From assembly GCA_011109175.1 (NCBI GenBank), contig RDEW01000015.1:1150882-1214881 (forward strand): a DNA stretch of 64,000 nucleotides, read 5' to 3'. Position numbers and translations under genes: made by a program. Origin of the DNA: Dicyema japonicum. Lineage: Eukaryota; Dicyemida; Rhombozoa; Dicyemidae. Each line of letters starts with the position of its first letter. The stretch's first letter is position 1. The notes under the pieces are model-generated. The model did no database searches. It was not told where the DNA came from and saw only the letters and a program-made list of their open reading frames with translations. Shown piece by piece: positions 1-11,372 of this stretch.

Positions 1-169
1 TGATAGAAGTCTTGATGAAATGAAACCACAGGAGAATGTACTTTTCTGAAATTTTTCCAGATGTAGATAGAATAGATATTATTTAGGATGGTTGCATATT
101 GGAGGGTTTCCAGATGGTCTGGATTATGGTTTATTGATATAGACTCTTCTACATAAAAAAACATAAAAA

Positions 170-480
170 AAACAACTATCAATCAGCTACTGCTGTGCGG
201 CATGGAATACTAACTTATCCTATACCAACCTAAAGAAAATAAACTCCTTCCAAGAATTAGTAACGATGGCCTTACAAAGGTTCTCTTCCTCGCCACTAAA
301 GCCAACCCCGTTCGAGGAACTCGTGAGGAAAACGGGAGCCCTGTTGAAACCTTAAAATTTCCGAAGAGTGATTCATCCATACAGGAAGTGTGTCGGCTTT
401 CGGGAGGAACACCGAGAAAGATGAAGCGGCTGCTTAAGGCGGCAGGGATCACCTGACGGCACCCATTCTTTTATTTGATT
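170..480 (+). mobile_element. LINE 3' fragment
   Basis: The text from about 177 (tcagctactgctg) through the run cctaaagaaaataaactcc closely repeats 4488-4556, the 3' part of the reverse-transcriptase element at 2.9-4.6 kb. It ends with a gggatcacctga motif that recurs at the 3' end of many LINE copies here. No open frame of any length remains. It is a 5'-truncated, decayed insertion. Confidence 0.6.
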
Positions 481-564
481 CGTGATATTGAAAAGTCTTA
501 ATTTCTGGGACTGTAGAAACTAAATACATTTAATTAGTTTTTAACTGTTAGCTTTTTTTAAAAA

Positions 565-880
565 TATGTAAAGACCACAACTATGCAATCCCGACACGTC
601 GTGGCAGAGCACTCAGCTTGGCTCCTTCTTCGTGATGGACAGATAACTTCCCCGTCATGATGTAACAAACTTCCTGCGACATATAACCAAATAAAGATTT
701 CCATAGTGCTTAATCGTTTCTCCCCAATTATTTAATGTTCCGTCTTTAATGACCGACAAGACTCGTGCATAAGAAATGAATGGTTCGATATACTGCTTAT
801 ACAACTATAAAATGGTTGCCGATCTTCCACTATCTGTGAGGGTCTTCATTAGATTAATCTCATATTTTGTCACCGAAAAG
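565..880 (-). mobile_element. LINE 3' fragment, decayed
   Basis: This stretch parallels 1020-1440. Both begin (on the + strand) with a copy of the reversed 3'-end motif (agaccac, then aatccc) and both contain the block ending in gccgatcttcca with a nearby tctgtgagg. It is therefore a second, more eroded copy of the same 3' reverse-transcriptase end, in the same orientation as its neighbour. Confidence 0.5.
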
Positions 881-1019
881 CACATTTGAATATCGATGGT
901 TACCCCATGGATTTTTGGGATCTGTTAAAGATGAAGATGGACTACTCGCTTTCTGTTAAAAAATAAGTAATGGATTTGTTGGGATAACAGATGAGTTTTA
1001 TTGAAAAAGTGAAATAATA

Positions 1020-1450
1020 ATAATAACACCAGAGACCACGGTTACAAAAATTAACTAATCACGTAATCCCAGCACGCTCTAGCAGGGACCTCATCTTGGC
1101 TCGATGCTCCTCCCTCGTCTCCACACAAACACGTATCGGTCGAGTGACTAAACCTTCGCAGTCACGACAGCGCGTTTCGTGGTTCATTCTTATCAAAGCT
1201 TCAAGAGGCATTGGTGGCTGGAGTTATCCAGAGATCCAGCGTTCCGTGATTTTGGAGGCTCTTCTTCGGCTAGCCTCGATCTTCAAGACATTCGTCCAAG
1301 AGATGAGTGGACCCCATATACCACATGCATAAGAGATGCATGGCTCACTGAATTGTTTATATACCGTGCTCAAAACGGAATGCTTTCCGATCTTCCATAA
1401 GCCTGTGAGGCATTTCAGAACATTAGTTATCATTTCGCATTTCGTAATTA
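1020..1450 (-). mobile_element. LINE reverse-transcriptase C-terminal fragment
   Basis: Read on the minus strand, a 69-residue frame contains VYKQF, SYACGIWGP and ISWTN, matching the much better copy at 35.3-35.8 kb (VYKQYIEPCFSYACASWGP). The 3' end carries the shared ending (reverse of ctaatcacgtaatccc) and a short ATT-rich tail near 1016-1025. It is 5'-truncated. Confidence 0.65.
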
Positions 1451-1960
1451 CGCTTTCAACATGGGAGAGAATGACATATGCATGTCAAAAGTCAAAAAAA
1501 TAAAATTATATGAAAACAGACACAATAGATTTAGAAGGTCCCAGTCCTCACTGCGTGGCTATTCCCTTTGGATTGGGAGGAAAATTTGCTCGAATAGCCA
1601 ACATTGCTCTTAAAAGTCCCTGAACGAGCTGAGATTAAGTTTTTGAGGACGTATTCCCGGCACTTCAGTGTCTCGACTTTCTAAGTGGCTGAACAAGCAT
1701 TGACACCACTCTGCGTGAGGTTGTATGAAGCAAAAGTGTCTACAAATTTGAGTGTTTCCAATGGCAAAAAGAAAAATGGATGTTTTTTATTTCGTCTACA
1801 CAACCTATCAGGGTCGAATATGTCGCGGCGAGGCTAAGTCGACACCGAGCTGAGGGCGATATTTTGACAGCTGTCATTCGAAGTCATAACTGTCATTTTA
1901 ACTAAAACTTAATCAATACTATAACTTTTTCCTATTTTTTATAGATACTTATTTTTACGT
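1450..1960. other. No recognisable feature
   Basis: About 500 bases without an open frame or repeat that I can match elsewhere in the window. It may be further decayed retroelement DNA. Confidence 0.3.
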
Positions 1961-2655
1961 ATATCAGCATCCAAGTCTCAGTTCACATTATTCACTACGG
2001 ACAGAAGGTTTAAAGGTGGGCTTGAGATATCCATCGGAAACATTCCCATCCCTTCTACGCGGACCCAGAAGATCCTTGGTGTAGTTTCGACTCTCTGTTG
2101 ACGTTCTCGAGTCACGTGGAGGAGGTGCTTGTCAAGGGTCTTCGAAATGGTATTCTGAATGCAATGCTAAAGAATAGCCCTTCCCCCCCCCCCGGCTGCT
2201 TGCGTCAGCAAGGTCTATCAACAAGTCATTGTACCTACCATTGAATATGCCTGCTCCGCCTGGAGGTTAGCGATTCCCTCTTCGAGAGTGGACCGTTTGA
2301 ACTTCCTTAGGCGGAGAATTATGCACCACACGGACATCTCCATTGGCGACCTCGTTTCTGATGAGGCAACGTTGAAAAATGGCCAAGGTTTCCTACGTTT
2401 CTGCAAGGAACTGGGAAACCCACTCAATTAAAAGCTGACCCATGCAGAGGAATTTCGGTCGGTAATAAAAAAAGTGCACGCCAATTGAATTCATTTGCAG
2501 AAGTAAGAGAAGACGTTTCCGGAGTGCGGTTGGATCATCAGAAGACCAAATGAAGAGAGTTCGGATGTTGTTGGAGGATGGGATCACCTAATTAGTTAGT
2601 TTTGACCTATCTTTCCTGGTGGTCTTGGGGTTAAAAAAATAAATAAAATAATAAT
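1960..2655 (+). mobile_element. LINE reverse-transcriptase 3' part
   Basis: Broken frames on the plus strand read FTTDRRF, QKILGVV and VYQQVIVPTIEYACSAW. These match the same positions of the intact element at 8.3-10.5 kb (FTTDRRQFN, PKILGVVF, LLYKQFIRTTLNYASPSW). The copy ends in gggatcacctaattagtt, a ggtggtcttgggg block and a TAAATAAA-type tail, which appears to be the 3' terminus of this LINE group. There are several frameshifts. Confidence 0.7.
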
Positions 2656-2686
2656 CCACGCTAGAAAAATTTGTCACGTTGACCTA

Positions 2687-2794
2687 ATGGCCTATAGCAG
2701 GATTATTATCAAAGATAATGAAGAGTACCAACTTCTAAAATCAATCCTTGAAAATCATGACGTAAATATTTTGAAAGTTAAGAAGTACCGCTAA
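2687..2794 (+). CDS. Very small ORF of unknown status
   Basis: A 35-codon frame (MAYSRIIIKDNEEYQLL...) in locally AT-rich, gene-like sequence just after a LINE tail. It could be the last exon of a gene whose upstream part was displaced by the LINE, or chance. I do not recognise it. Confidence 0.12.
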   Translation: MAYSRIIIKDNEEYQLLKSILENHDVNILKVKKYR

Positions 2795-2929
2795 AAAAGA
2801 AAGCTGAAAATTTTATTTGGTCATTTGGTTATCTTTGTAGATTTGAAAATCAAAATTATCATTTTTTATTGGTTGTTGTCAGTTATAGACGTCTATTAAG
2901 TGGGTAAAAAAAGGTACATAGAGGTTTGG

Positions 2930-4620
2930 ACCGGGAAGACTGTCTTCCTCCACTGCTTCCCCTATCTTCCTAGGCTACAACATTATTCGACGTGACCGCC
3001 CCTCGGCCCGCGGAAGTGGAATTATCACACTTATCAAAAAGAAATCCCTTTCACGGAGAGAGCACACCTCTACTTCCCCCATTCCGTTGAATACATCATA
3101 ATTTCAATTTCAACCAACATTGGATGCCTAACTGTATTGAACCTCTATGTACCTTCTCCCAGTTCGTCCCCCAAAGGATACAGCTTTTCACTGTCAGACA
3201 TCGTCCAACCCAATAACCTATTATTATGTGAAGACCTGAACGCGAAACATCCGATGTGGTTCAAAGACCTAGAGAAAAGAACTTTTTAAACAAGATTATA
3301 AAATTTTACTCCTCCGTGAGCTTCATCCCACACCAGAAAATTGATGGTCTTCCACATCTTCAACAAAACGCGATGCGACCTCGAACAGCCTTTCAATGGA
3401 CGCCATGCGGAAAGTTATTCAAAACCAGAAATCGTCTTACACAAGTGGTCCAGATGGAATTCCCCCTATTGTACTTAATAAGATAGGAACCTACACACTC
3501 TTGGCCTTGACCAGAATTTACAACCTCTCCATCAGTAGAAACTCGAATCCTACTCAATGGAAATTATCCCATATTCAGCCCATCTTAAAACTTGGACAGA
3601 CGAATGACTCGTCAGCTTCGTACAAACCAATATCCATTTTGTGTGCCACCTCCAAAATCCCGGAAAAACTCATTCTTGATCAGATTAAACCTTACCTCCC
3701 AGACGTATTCTTCCAACATGGATTTAAGAAGGCTCGCTCCACAACTACCCACCTCACTTGCTTGGCAAAATTCATCAAGGAAGGCCTTCAACGCAAACCT
3801 CGGCATCAAAAGACAATTATGTTTCCCATAGACATACAGAAGGCTTTTTACTCGATACCGAGGAAACTGCTCACTAGGACTGCTCATGGCTCTAACATTC
3901 CGAACAACCTGAAAATTTAGATCGCTAACTTCTTCAACGGACAAAGAGGAAGAGTAATTTCCCATTCCACATCTTCAGTCACTAAATTTCTACCGAACGG
4001 GGTCCCACAAGGATCCCACTCTCTCCCATTCTATTCAACCTATTCATGAGTTACATGCCTTCCTACAACTGCGACGATACCCTATTCCTTACTTACACCG
4101 ACGACTTAATTCTGGGAACAATAGACCAATGCATCCACAAAGCGGGTACCCGCTTACAAGTTTCCCTGGGTAACCTGAACCGCTGGCTTACGAGGAACTA
4201 ATTACACACAACTCCTGAAAGTCGTGCTCTATATCTTTACTTCCAATAGAAGATTGACTAACTCGGCGCCTTCATTGACCTTAAATGAAATAACAATCCC
4301 CTCTACAAATTCAACCAAAATACTGGTGGTCACATATGACCCACTAATGACCTTCAGCAAATATGTGAGCAACATAATCTCCTCTTCCCAGCGAAAATTA
4401 AACTTTGTAAAAACGCTATTTGGATACTATAAGAGACGATTCCACCCAACAGTGGATCATCTCTACTACCAATATATACTTTCTTCAATCAGCTACTGCT
4501 GCGCGGCAGGGTTCTAACATATCCCCCATCAACCTAAAGAAAATAAACTCCTTCCAAGAGACAGTAACAAATACCCGAAACACTTAGTAAAAAGTCTGAC
4601 GTTTAACGAAGCCAGATGGG
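2930..4620 (+). mobile_element. Degenerate APE/RT LINE (endonuclease end plus reverse transcriptase)
   Basis: The first part reads as broken endonuclease frames around 3120-3240 (LNLYVP, then ED/GDLNAKHP-like). The longest RT frame is 3396-3920, with SGPDGIPP, HGFKKARSTTTHL and DIQKAFYSIP, followed by GVPQGS-like sequence near 4000, a TYTDD (usual YADD) near 4090, and a thumb segment at 4224-4517. Residue order and spacing match the LINE at 8.3-11.4 kb, so the two are related, but this copy has stops and shifts throughout. It is dead, probably old. Confidence 0.8.
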
Positions 4621-5124
4621 CAAGACAACCCCGAAAAATTTAGTAAAGGTTATTTGCCTTTGATTTTACAAAAGCTCAAATCGAGTCGTCATCAAGAAGT
4701 CTTAATACTTTGCTTAAAATGGTGTTGAGCCTAAGCCCAATTTTTGAAGAGACTCCGGACAGCAAGCAATCACGCTTAAAGGGGTATAGAAAATTAAATG
4801 TGAATATAAATTCATAACATTTTTTAAAAAAATCATTATTTATTCTTTTTTGTGACTCAATTCTATGTAAAGTCAATAATATTTAATTTACGATTGAATG
4901 TTAAGTGTTGTCTTAATTCAATTCGTTAATGATATTTTACTGAAGGAATCATCATTGGTGCAATCATGAATTGATTATCTGTTAATCAGTTGACATATTT
5001 GTGGTCATCTCAATTTTGTCAATCTTATTTTTGAATAGATTGTGAGAAATTAATTTTTCAAATTAAAAAATGAAATACTCTCAGTTAACATAATCTACCA
5101 TTTTCTTAAAGATTTAAGTTTATT
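4620..5124. other. AT-rich stretch without recognised genes
   Basis: Low-complexity AT-rich DNA with no exon-like frame or repeat that I recognise. Confidence 0.3.
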
Positions 5125-5137
5125 TTGTAAAATAAAG

Positions 5138-5436
5138 GGTGGCATAGTGGTTAGGTGTCGAACTAAAATGACTTAGGTTAAGGGTTCGATTCTCGCTGCT
5201 GTTCACCTAATGGAAGGTTCCACGCATCTACGATGCTAAAAGGGTTTGACGAGTGACGCCTTCATCAGTGGATTGTCTAGAAAAAAACCCACAAGAAAAA
5301 GAAAAAAAAGTGAAGATCATTCCTTGGTTCTACGATTTGTTAAAATTAACTGTTCTTTACTTAAATAAAGTGTGTGTCATTCTTATGCGGAGCTATAAAT
5401 ATTATGGCTCTCGTGAAAAGGCTGTTATTATTATTA
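5138..5436 (+). mobile_element. tRNA-derived SINE, full length, with target-site duplication
   Basis: The head resembles a tRNA gene: A-box-like tagtggttagg at 5145-5155 and B-box-like ggttcgattc at 5183-5192, about 30 bases apart. The roughly 240-base body ends in the hairpin GAGCTATAA-ATA-TTATGGCTC and a (TTA)n tail. A 13-bp direct repeat TTGTAAAATAAAG flanks it at 5125-5137 and 5437-5449. Two other near-complete copies are at 36212-36541 and 58866-59164. The tail is shared with the RTE LINE ending near 12.95 kb, which presumably supplies the reverse transcriptase. Confidence 0.9.
5145..5192 (+). promoter_or_regulatory. Internal RNA polymerase III promoter (A and B boxes) of the SINE
   Basis: A box at 5145-5155 and B box at 5183-5192 match the type 2 internal promoter of tRNA genes. 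The same pair occurs in the copies at 36.2 kb and, reversed, at 59.1 kb. Activity is inferred from motif and spacing only. Confidence 0.65.
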
Positions 5437-5706
5437 TTGTAAAATAAAGATGAGTTGGTTATTTTGACTAAAAATCATGTATTAATGTGTTCATTTCAGA
5501 TTGTTCGAGAGTAAAACCTGATTTGAGAATATTAATAAACGTGACAACAAAATATCCAGCCAAATCTAAAATTATCAAAATATTAACAAAAAAGTAATAG
5601 AATGATCAAAATAATCCAAGATTTATAATCAATGTGAACAAGAATTATAATAGTAAAGAGATTCATGATAAACGGAAGGAATGGAACAAACGGCATCTAA
5701 AATAAT

Positions 5707-7371
5707 TTATGATAAAACTAGAAAATATTCAGAATCTCTGTTTTGTGGTATTTTATAAATAAATATATTCAACATTAGACAAATAAGAAATAAAAATCCA
5801 ACAACTCCATAATGTAGAAATGAGTTTACGATTTTCTGTCTAATCAAAATAGAAATGACAATCGAAAGAATAGCTTTAAGATAAATACAAAGTAAACTTA
5901 ATATAGAAATTGAAATCCTAATTTGCTTTATTTTATAAAATTTTGAAGAATCCATATTATAGTATCTAAAAATATAAAAATAATAAAACCGAATATCAAT
6001 AATCAATATGTTGAGAATAATAACCACTAACAAGCATGTCACAACAGATATATCTAATGCTATTGTGGGGGAAAGAAATGGTGAAATCAAACTACATAAT
6101 AAAATAAAATGTTAACCACTTAAAAAACAAATTAAAAAACTAAATCGACAAATCATTTTTATCTGTGTTTTTATTTTTCATAAATTTAGGTATAAAGTCA
6201 TCCATTGCCATTGAGTAGAGTACCTGAGAACCAGCAAAAATATCTCCGTATAGACTTGAGGTCATTCCACAAATACAACCAACAGATATTGTATAAAACA
6301 GTGGATAATTATGTTCTTTCAGAAATAATGAAGAAAAAGGAGCCTTAATATCAATAAGATAATAAGGAGCCATCAGTGAGACAACTACAGTAACAACTGT
6401 ATAAGCAATTGTAGCAATTAAAAGAGATAATATGGTGGAGATGGGAATTGTTCTTTTTGGATTCTTTACATGTCCAGCTAGTTTATGATTATTATTAAAA
6501 CCAATTGCTCCAATCACGTCAACTCCAGATAAAGAGAAAATCCACCTAAAGAGGCTGTAAAAATTCCATTAATTCCAAATGGAAGAAATCCTCCCTTTCC
6601 TATGTTTGTTACGTTAGACACGTTTTGCTAATATTTATGAATAAAAATACAATATTTATTGTCCAAAATTCAAAATGAGAGATCTTGGCCCCGTTTATAA
6701 TAACCATAAATAAAACAATCATATTTGTTAAAACAAACATAATTGCTACTTTGGTTGAATTTTCATGTTTAAAGTAAAATAAAACTGAATATAATTAACA
6801 AAAACTTGATATTATAGAGATTATAAGACTGGAAGTTGGATTAAAGGTTTCCATAAGATAATCAGATTTTAATAATTTGATATGACTAAAATATTTAGAG
6901 ATTTGACCATTAGCGAGAGAGTCAATATAGAATGACCATGCTTGAGATATTACTACCGAACCTGAATATTAATATTAAGGATAACCAAACAAATATGAAA
7001 TAAACATCAACGTTCCAATAATAAAGGCTAATAATTCTCCACACATAGCATAACCAAAAACATAGAATGATCCTGAAGAAGGATGACGTGTTCCAATCTC
7101 AGCATATACGAGTCCTTAGCTTTAATACATTTAAGTCAACCAAAAAGATTGTTATAACTCCAGAAATTAATATTGACAAAAATGCTGAAGGTCCAGCTTG
7201 CTGTCTGATCATTACTCCTGAAGTGGCATAAATCCCTGATCCTACAATACAACCAATGCCTATTCAAGCAATAAAACAAGTTAAACATATGACTGTTGAT
7301 TGAAATACTCCAATATATCTGTTCAGTTCTCTTCTTTGGGTTCTACCATCATGGTGTTTTCGTTTTGTCAT
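5707..7371 (-). CDS. SLC7-type cationic amino-acid transporter (APC superfamily)
   Basis: Split gene read from an ATG at 7371. It gives TM1-TM3 signatures GCIVGSGIYATSG, QQAGPSAF, YAEIGTRHPSSGSFYVFGYA and CGELLAFIIGT, and a central segment (6140-6517) with HVKNPKRTIPI followed by transmembrane stretches. These follow the order of SLC7 cationic amino-acid transporters. The C-terminal exon (5707-6090) is hydrophobic with several predicted membrane spans. It should move amino acids across the plasma membrane; the substrate cannot be told. Introns are tiny, e.g. 18 nt (gttttattgcttgaatag) near the start. Two junctions, near 7120 and 6540, do not resolve to clean GT-AG introns, so either the assembly has single-base errors or the gene is decaying. 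Confidence 0.72.
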
Positions 7372-7649
7372 ATTATAAATGAATTCGTTAATATATTTGG
7401 TTATATAGTTTATATTCATCACATATATTATTGATAACCAATCTTTTATAAGAAATCTGACCGAACTTTATAGATAACGATAATATTTATTAGTCTTCTC
7501 ATATCGATATTTGGAAGATTTGGGAAGATATTGTTTGCTTGAGAGTCTGACTGAAGGAACTGAGGAAAGAAAACTCGCCCAAGAATGTCCAAACTAGTTA
7601 TTATGAAGAACGTGAAATTGGGTGGGTCTACCTCAAAATGACCAATGAT

Positions 7650-7840
7650 AAACTAATTCCGTAGTTGAATGGCTACTTGATTGAATAATTCTCTTCCTTC
7701 TTTCCTTCTAGTGACGTCATCAGATCCACCTTATTCAGGAGACACCTAGTGACTGGCCAGCATTCAACAGGATCCATTTCTTCATCCCAGCGGAAAAAAC
7801 GTAGTTGTTGATGTGCGTCAAAATTTTACCAAAAGGAAAT
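7650..7840 (+). mobile_element. LINE 3' fragment
   Basis: The block tgacgtcatcagatccacc through the following attcaacaggatcc recurs with changes at 37090 (+), 47680 (-) and 56530 (-). It belongs to the 3' end of one of the APE-type LINE groups. No open frame remains. The rest of 7372-8141 shows nothing else that I can name. Confidence 0.5.
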
Positions 7841-8160
7841 GTTAGAAAATCAGTAACAACAATGAAAGAAAATCTTGAAAATACAGAAATACAAGCTTCA
7901 AAGAAATCAGAAGCAATCGTGCATCAAAAAAAGAAGACCCAACGCTAGTAGAAATGACAGAAAGAAATAAAAAGATCAGTTCTGGAGATGAAAAGAACCC
8001 GAATGTTTTAATTATTTAGCTTTCAGCCATCGACAAGATTAGGGGAAATATCAAGTTTGTAAATCTTATGTGGACTGAAATCTTGATGGGAAAATGTTAT
8101 TAAGTTTTAAGACTTGAATTTAAGAAAATAGACAGATAAAATTAAATTAAATTATTAACC

Positions 8161-8188
8161 CCGGCTTCGCCAGCAAGTGGGAAGCCGG
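8161..8188 (-). repeat. 3'-terminal hairpin of the 2A LINE
   Basis: Perfect 8-bp arms ccggcttc (8161-8168) and gaagccgg (8181-8188) around a 12-base loop, directly before the AT-rich tail. Placement suggests the signal recognised by the element's own reverse transcriptase; this is inference. Confidence 0.6.
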
Positions 8189-8280
8189 CGACCATCAGAG
8201 AGCGTGCAGTCCGGACAGGCCGCTCCCAGAGATCCTCGACTTTTGCATCCGGTGGTCCAGGGCAGGGAAAAAGGTCCGAA

Positions 8281-10494
8281 CTACTCTGCCAGCCAGGAAA
8301 GGGTGGTGTCCACATCGTAGCCGAGCCAGTCCGATTCTGATCTTCCTCGGGAGCGATTGTTCCGTTGGACTGATATCAGGGGGGAAGCGCTCCAAGACTT
8401 TGTTATATTGAAGTGTCCTAATGGCCCGTGTTGAGATGAAATCATGGATTCGGCGGGTCCAAGTTGAGTCTTCTTGAGGGGGGTGATCTTCGACAAGGCT
8501 CTTTGTAGGTCAAAGAGGGTCCTGCGTATGTATCTGCGGTTATTGTTACTTAGCAGAGCGTGAACTGGGTGATTCGGGTCGAACGACTGCCGTAGGAATT
8601 GTAAATTACGCATTTCCAGGTGGTCATAGAGCGGGAGGATTTTCGACTCCCAATGTAAATGGTCGGTGGGGGTTGACTTTAAGCAGCCAGTTATTATTCT
8701 CAGCGCCGAGTTTTGCACTTTCTGCAGTTCTTGAGAAAGGGACAAGGAGATTGAGGGGGCCCAACTTGGTGAGGCGTAGTTGAGTGTAGTCCTGATGAAC
8801 TGTTTGTAGAGAAGAGTTAAGTTTTCTTTTTGCTGACCGTTTGAGTGGCCAGCTACTGCCCGTAATATGTTAAGTTTCCGCTTGGCTTTTGTCATTACTT
8901 CCTCCACTTGTCTGTTGAAACAGAGTGAAGGATCGAAGACAACTCCAAGGATCTTCGGGTATTTATTTAAGGGGAGTGGTTCGTCTCCCAACGAGAGTGT
9001 GGGGTTTAGGTTGAATTGTCTTCGATCGGTTGTGAACAGGGTAGCTGATGACTTCGAGGTGGAAACACTCATCCAGTTTAAGTTCATCCAGTCGGATAGC
9101 AAGTTCAGGTGGTACTGCACTTTTTCGGTGGCCAGTCGAACATCGCCACTCCTGGATGCGATTACTAGATCATCGGCATATGTCAATAGTAACGTATTTT
9201 GGGTTGTTGGGATGTCTTTGACGTAAAGGTTGAAAAGTGAGGGTGAAAGGACTGATCCCTGGGGAACACCGTTTGGTAGGAGTCGATATCTTGATAGATT
9301 TGAATATAGACACGTATGACCCAGTCTTCCCGAGAGGAAATTTGTGAGCCATGACTTCCATACAGAGGGAATATTTGAAGAATAGATCTTGTTGCAGAGG
9401 ACCACACGGGAGATTCTGTCGAAAGCTTTAGTTAGGTCAATAGAGGCCAAGACAGTTCGTTCCGGGGGTTTGCAGTTGTTGAAACCGTTGGAGATGTATT
9501 GGGTTAGTGTCAGTAAGTGCGTGGTGGTCGAGTGTAAAGGACGGAAACCATGTTGTGAGTCGGAGAGGTCGAGGTAGGGGGTGATTTCGTTAAGAATGAT
9601 CCTTTCGAGGATTTTTGAGACAACAGATGTTAAGGAAATTGGCCTGAACGAAGAGGGCAAGGAGGAGGCTTTGTTGTTCTTGAGTATTGGGATAATGTTC
9701 GACTTCTTCCATAACATCGGGATGAAACACCTGTTGATGGAGAATTCGTAGATATCTTTAAGTGCCAAGAGCCCGTTTGGACCGAGGTGCTTTAGGTGGA
9801 ATATGCTGATCCGATCGGGTCCCGTGGCTGGTGAGTTTCTTGAGTTTGTAATGAGGTTTTGAACATGACTTATTGATACTTCGAATCGTGCCTTTGTTAC
9901 CCTTGGGGGTTTAGTAATATGAGGTCGATTTTCTTTATTCATTGGAATATGACTCATTTTGCAATAGTGAGTCATCAAGTCATTTGCCTGGCAGTGGAAA
10001 TCTTTCGTTTGGTTGTCCTTTCCAAGTCTACCTCCATGGGTTGTGCTCGATTCGGTTTGATTTGATTGTATTTCTCTGATAAATCTCCAGAAACTTTGGG
10101 GTTTTGATTTTGGATTCAATCGAGAGACGAAAGTGGACCACTTCTCCTTTTTGAGCTCCGTAATGAGGTGGGTTATCTTCTTGTTTAGGGAAGAAATTTC
10201 ATCTTGGAGTTGCTGGTTGGTTGTTCGGGAACGTTTTAGGTCTTCTCTCACAGATGAGATCCAATATTTCTTTGTTGAAAAATAGTTTGTAATCATGGAT
10301 GAATCCTTTAGGGACGTGCTTTCTATCCGCCGAAAGGATGGCTGAGTTGAAATGTGCAATGGCTTTGTCTGGAGAGGTAAAATTTTCACAGAGAAGTTTT
10401 CCAGCGACGTTTCGACGTCAACCGTGAAGTCGATCCATCTCGCCCTTTTGTAGTTCACATAGGTTCGCCTCGACATAGTTCGTCCGAAATGCAA
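8281..10494 (-). CDS. Reverse-transcriptase frame of the 2A LINE
   Basis: This 737-codon frame holds the RT domain of the retrotransposon. Visible motifs in order are TGPDRISIFHLKHLG, WKKSNIIPILK, FRPISLTSVVSKILERI, QHGFRPLHSTTTHLL, SIDLTKAFDRI (first catalytic Asp), NGVPQGSVLSPSLFNLYV, LTYADDLVIASRS (catalytic Asp pair), PKILGVVFDP, and a C-terminal thumb with LLYKQFIRTTLNYASPSW. It would prime reverse transcription at the nicked target. The annotated ATG lies inside the original polyprotein: the frame upstream of it continues the endonuclease (SDHNPI), so the true start is the endonuclease ATG before the frameshift. Confidence 0.92.
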   Translation of the reverse strand: MHFGRTMSRRTYVNYKRARWIDFTVDVETSLENFSVKILPLQTKPLHISTQPSFRRIESTSLKDSSMITNYFSTKKYWISSVREDLKRSRTTNQQLQDEISSLNKKITHLITELKKEKWSTFVSRLNPKSKPQSFWRFIREIQSNQTESSTTHGGRLGKDNQTKDFHCQANDLMTHYCKMSHIPMNKENRPHITKPPRVTKARFEVSISHVQNLITNSRNSPATGPDRISIFHLKHLGPNGLLALKDIYEFSINRCFIPMLWKKSNIIPILKNNKASSLPSSFRPISLTSVVSKILERIILNEITPYLDLSDSQHGFRPLHSTTTHLLTLTQYISNGFNNCKPPERTVLASIDLTKAFDRISRVVLCNKIYSSNIPSVWKSWLTNFLSGRLGHTCLYSNLSRYRLLPNGVPQGSVLSPSLFNLYVKDIPTTQNTLLLTYADDLVIASRSGDVRLATEKVQYHLNLLSDWMNLNWMSVSTSKSSATLFTTDRRQFNLNPTLSLGDEPLPLNKYPKILGVVFDPSLCFNRQVEEVMTKAKRKLNILRAVAGHSNGQQKENLTLLYKQFIRTTLNYASPSWAPSISLSLSQELQKVQNSALRIITGCLKSTPTDHLHWESKILPLYDHLEMRNLQFLRQSFDPNHPVHALLSNNNRRYIRRTLFDLQRALSKITPLKKTQLGPAESMISSQHGPLGHFNITKSWSASPLISVQRNNRSRGRSESDWLGYDVDTTLSWLAE

Positions 10495-10505
10495 GAAGAT
10501 GTCGA

Positions 10506-11372
10506 TCAGAATAGGGTTATGATCTGAGGGTAAGTCATATCTGACATCCCAGTAGATCGATTTTGCAAGGGGAGCTGAGCATATGGAGAGGTCGGGAGAC
10601 GTGTTAGGATCCCCAGGGCGTGTTCCACATCTCGTGTGTTGGCGGGGGTTATTAATATCACTAGGTGTTCCAGTTCAGAGATCACTTGTTTCCCTCTGTG
10701 GTCCGAATTCTGGTTTCGGAACCATAGTGGATCTTTAGCGTTTAGATCGCCGCAAATAACTATGTTTTCGTATAGTTGAAGGAATTCTAGGTTTGGTCGG
10801 TAACTCTTCTGGCAGCAAGACGAAGGGGGAATGTAGATATTCAGAATTGTGTAAGGAGTTGACATAATATTGATGGTGATGGATAGCAATTCCATATGTT
10901 TATCAGAAGCCGCTGTCAATGTGTGGTCAGTGGTATCCGTGAATGGGATGGAGTTGTGAATGAGGGTGACCAGGCCACCACCGTGAGATCCATTTGATCG
11001 CTCAGAACGGAGCAAAGAGTAGTTTTTGAATTTTGGTGTTTGGGAGAAGGCAGACAAACGTGACTCCTGTAGAAGGGCAATGTCAATACGGTGTTTAACC
11101 AAGTACTCAGCCAATTCGGTATGTTTCGAGGTGATTCCATTGATGTTAAGTTGTAAGATTCTGATGGGTCTATTCTGCGGCCCTGGGTTTAGTTCAATGT
11201 CACCGGATGTCAGGAGGGATTCTTGGGAGCGAAAGCTTCGTGCCCGCTCAATGGTCGCCATCGAGATCTCCTTGAAGAGAGACGATAGGGAAATGGTGTG
11301 GTTCTTTTTCATGTGTGCTGTGTAGGGCACAGGCACAACCAAATGACACCTCTTGGTGAGCCACAACGTCAT
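10506..11372 (-). CDS. Leader, 2A-like site and APE endonuclease frame of the LINE
   Basis: A 288-codon frame. Residues about 55-70 read LLTSGDIELNPGP, a 2A ribosome-skipping motif (consensus D-V/I-E-x-N-P-G-P). The endonuclease follows: ILQLNINGI, DIALLQESRL, GGGLVTLI, LNIYIPP and CGDLNAKDP, the usual metal-binding and catalytic blocks. The final SDH block lies in the RT frame, so a two-base gain or one-base loss near 10645 splits what was one protein. Skipping at 2A would release a short N-terminal peptide from the endonuclease-RT protein. The start is the first ATG, 4 bases inside the candidate target duplication, so part of the original 5' end could be missing. Confidence 0.87.
   Translation of the reverse strand: MTLWLTKRCHLVVPVPYTAHMKKNHTISLSSLFKEISMATIERARSFRSQESLLTSGDIELNPGPQNRPIRILQLNINGITSKHTELAEYLVKHRIDIALLQESRLSAFSQTPKFKNYSLLRSERSNGSHGGGLVTLIHNSIPFTDTTDHTLTAASDKHMELLSITINIMSTPYTILNIYIPPSSCCQKSYRPNLEFLQLYENIVICGDLNAKDPLWFRNQNSDHRGKQVISELEHLVILITPANTRDVEHALGILTRLPTSPYAQLPLQNRSTGMSDMTYPQIITLF
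11178..11231 (-). other. 2A-like ribosome-skipping peptide coding site
   Basis: Codons for DIELNPGP lie at 11178-11201, preceded by SQESLLTSG. All residues known to matter (D, E, N, P, G, final P) are present. 2A-like sites are known in some trypanosome and animal non-LTR elements, where they sit at a comparable N-terminal position. A decayed counterpart is near 56.09 kb. Confidence 0.85.
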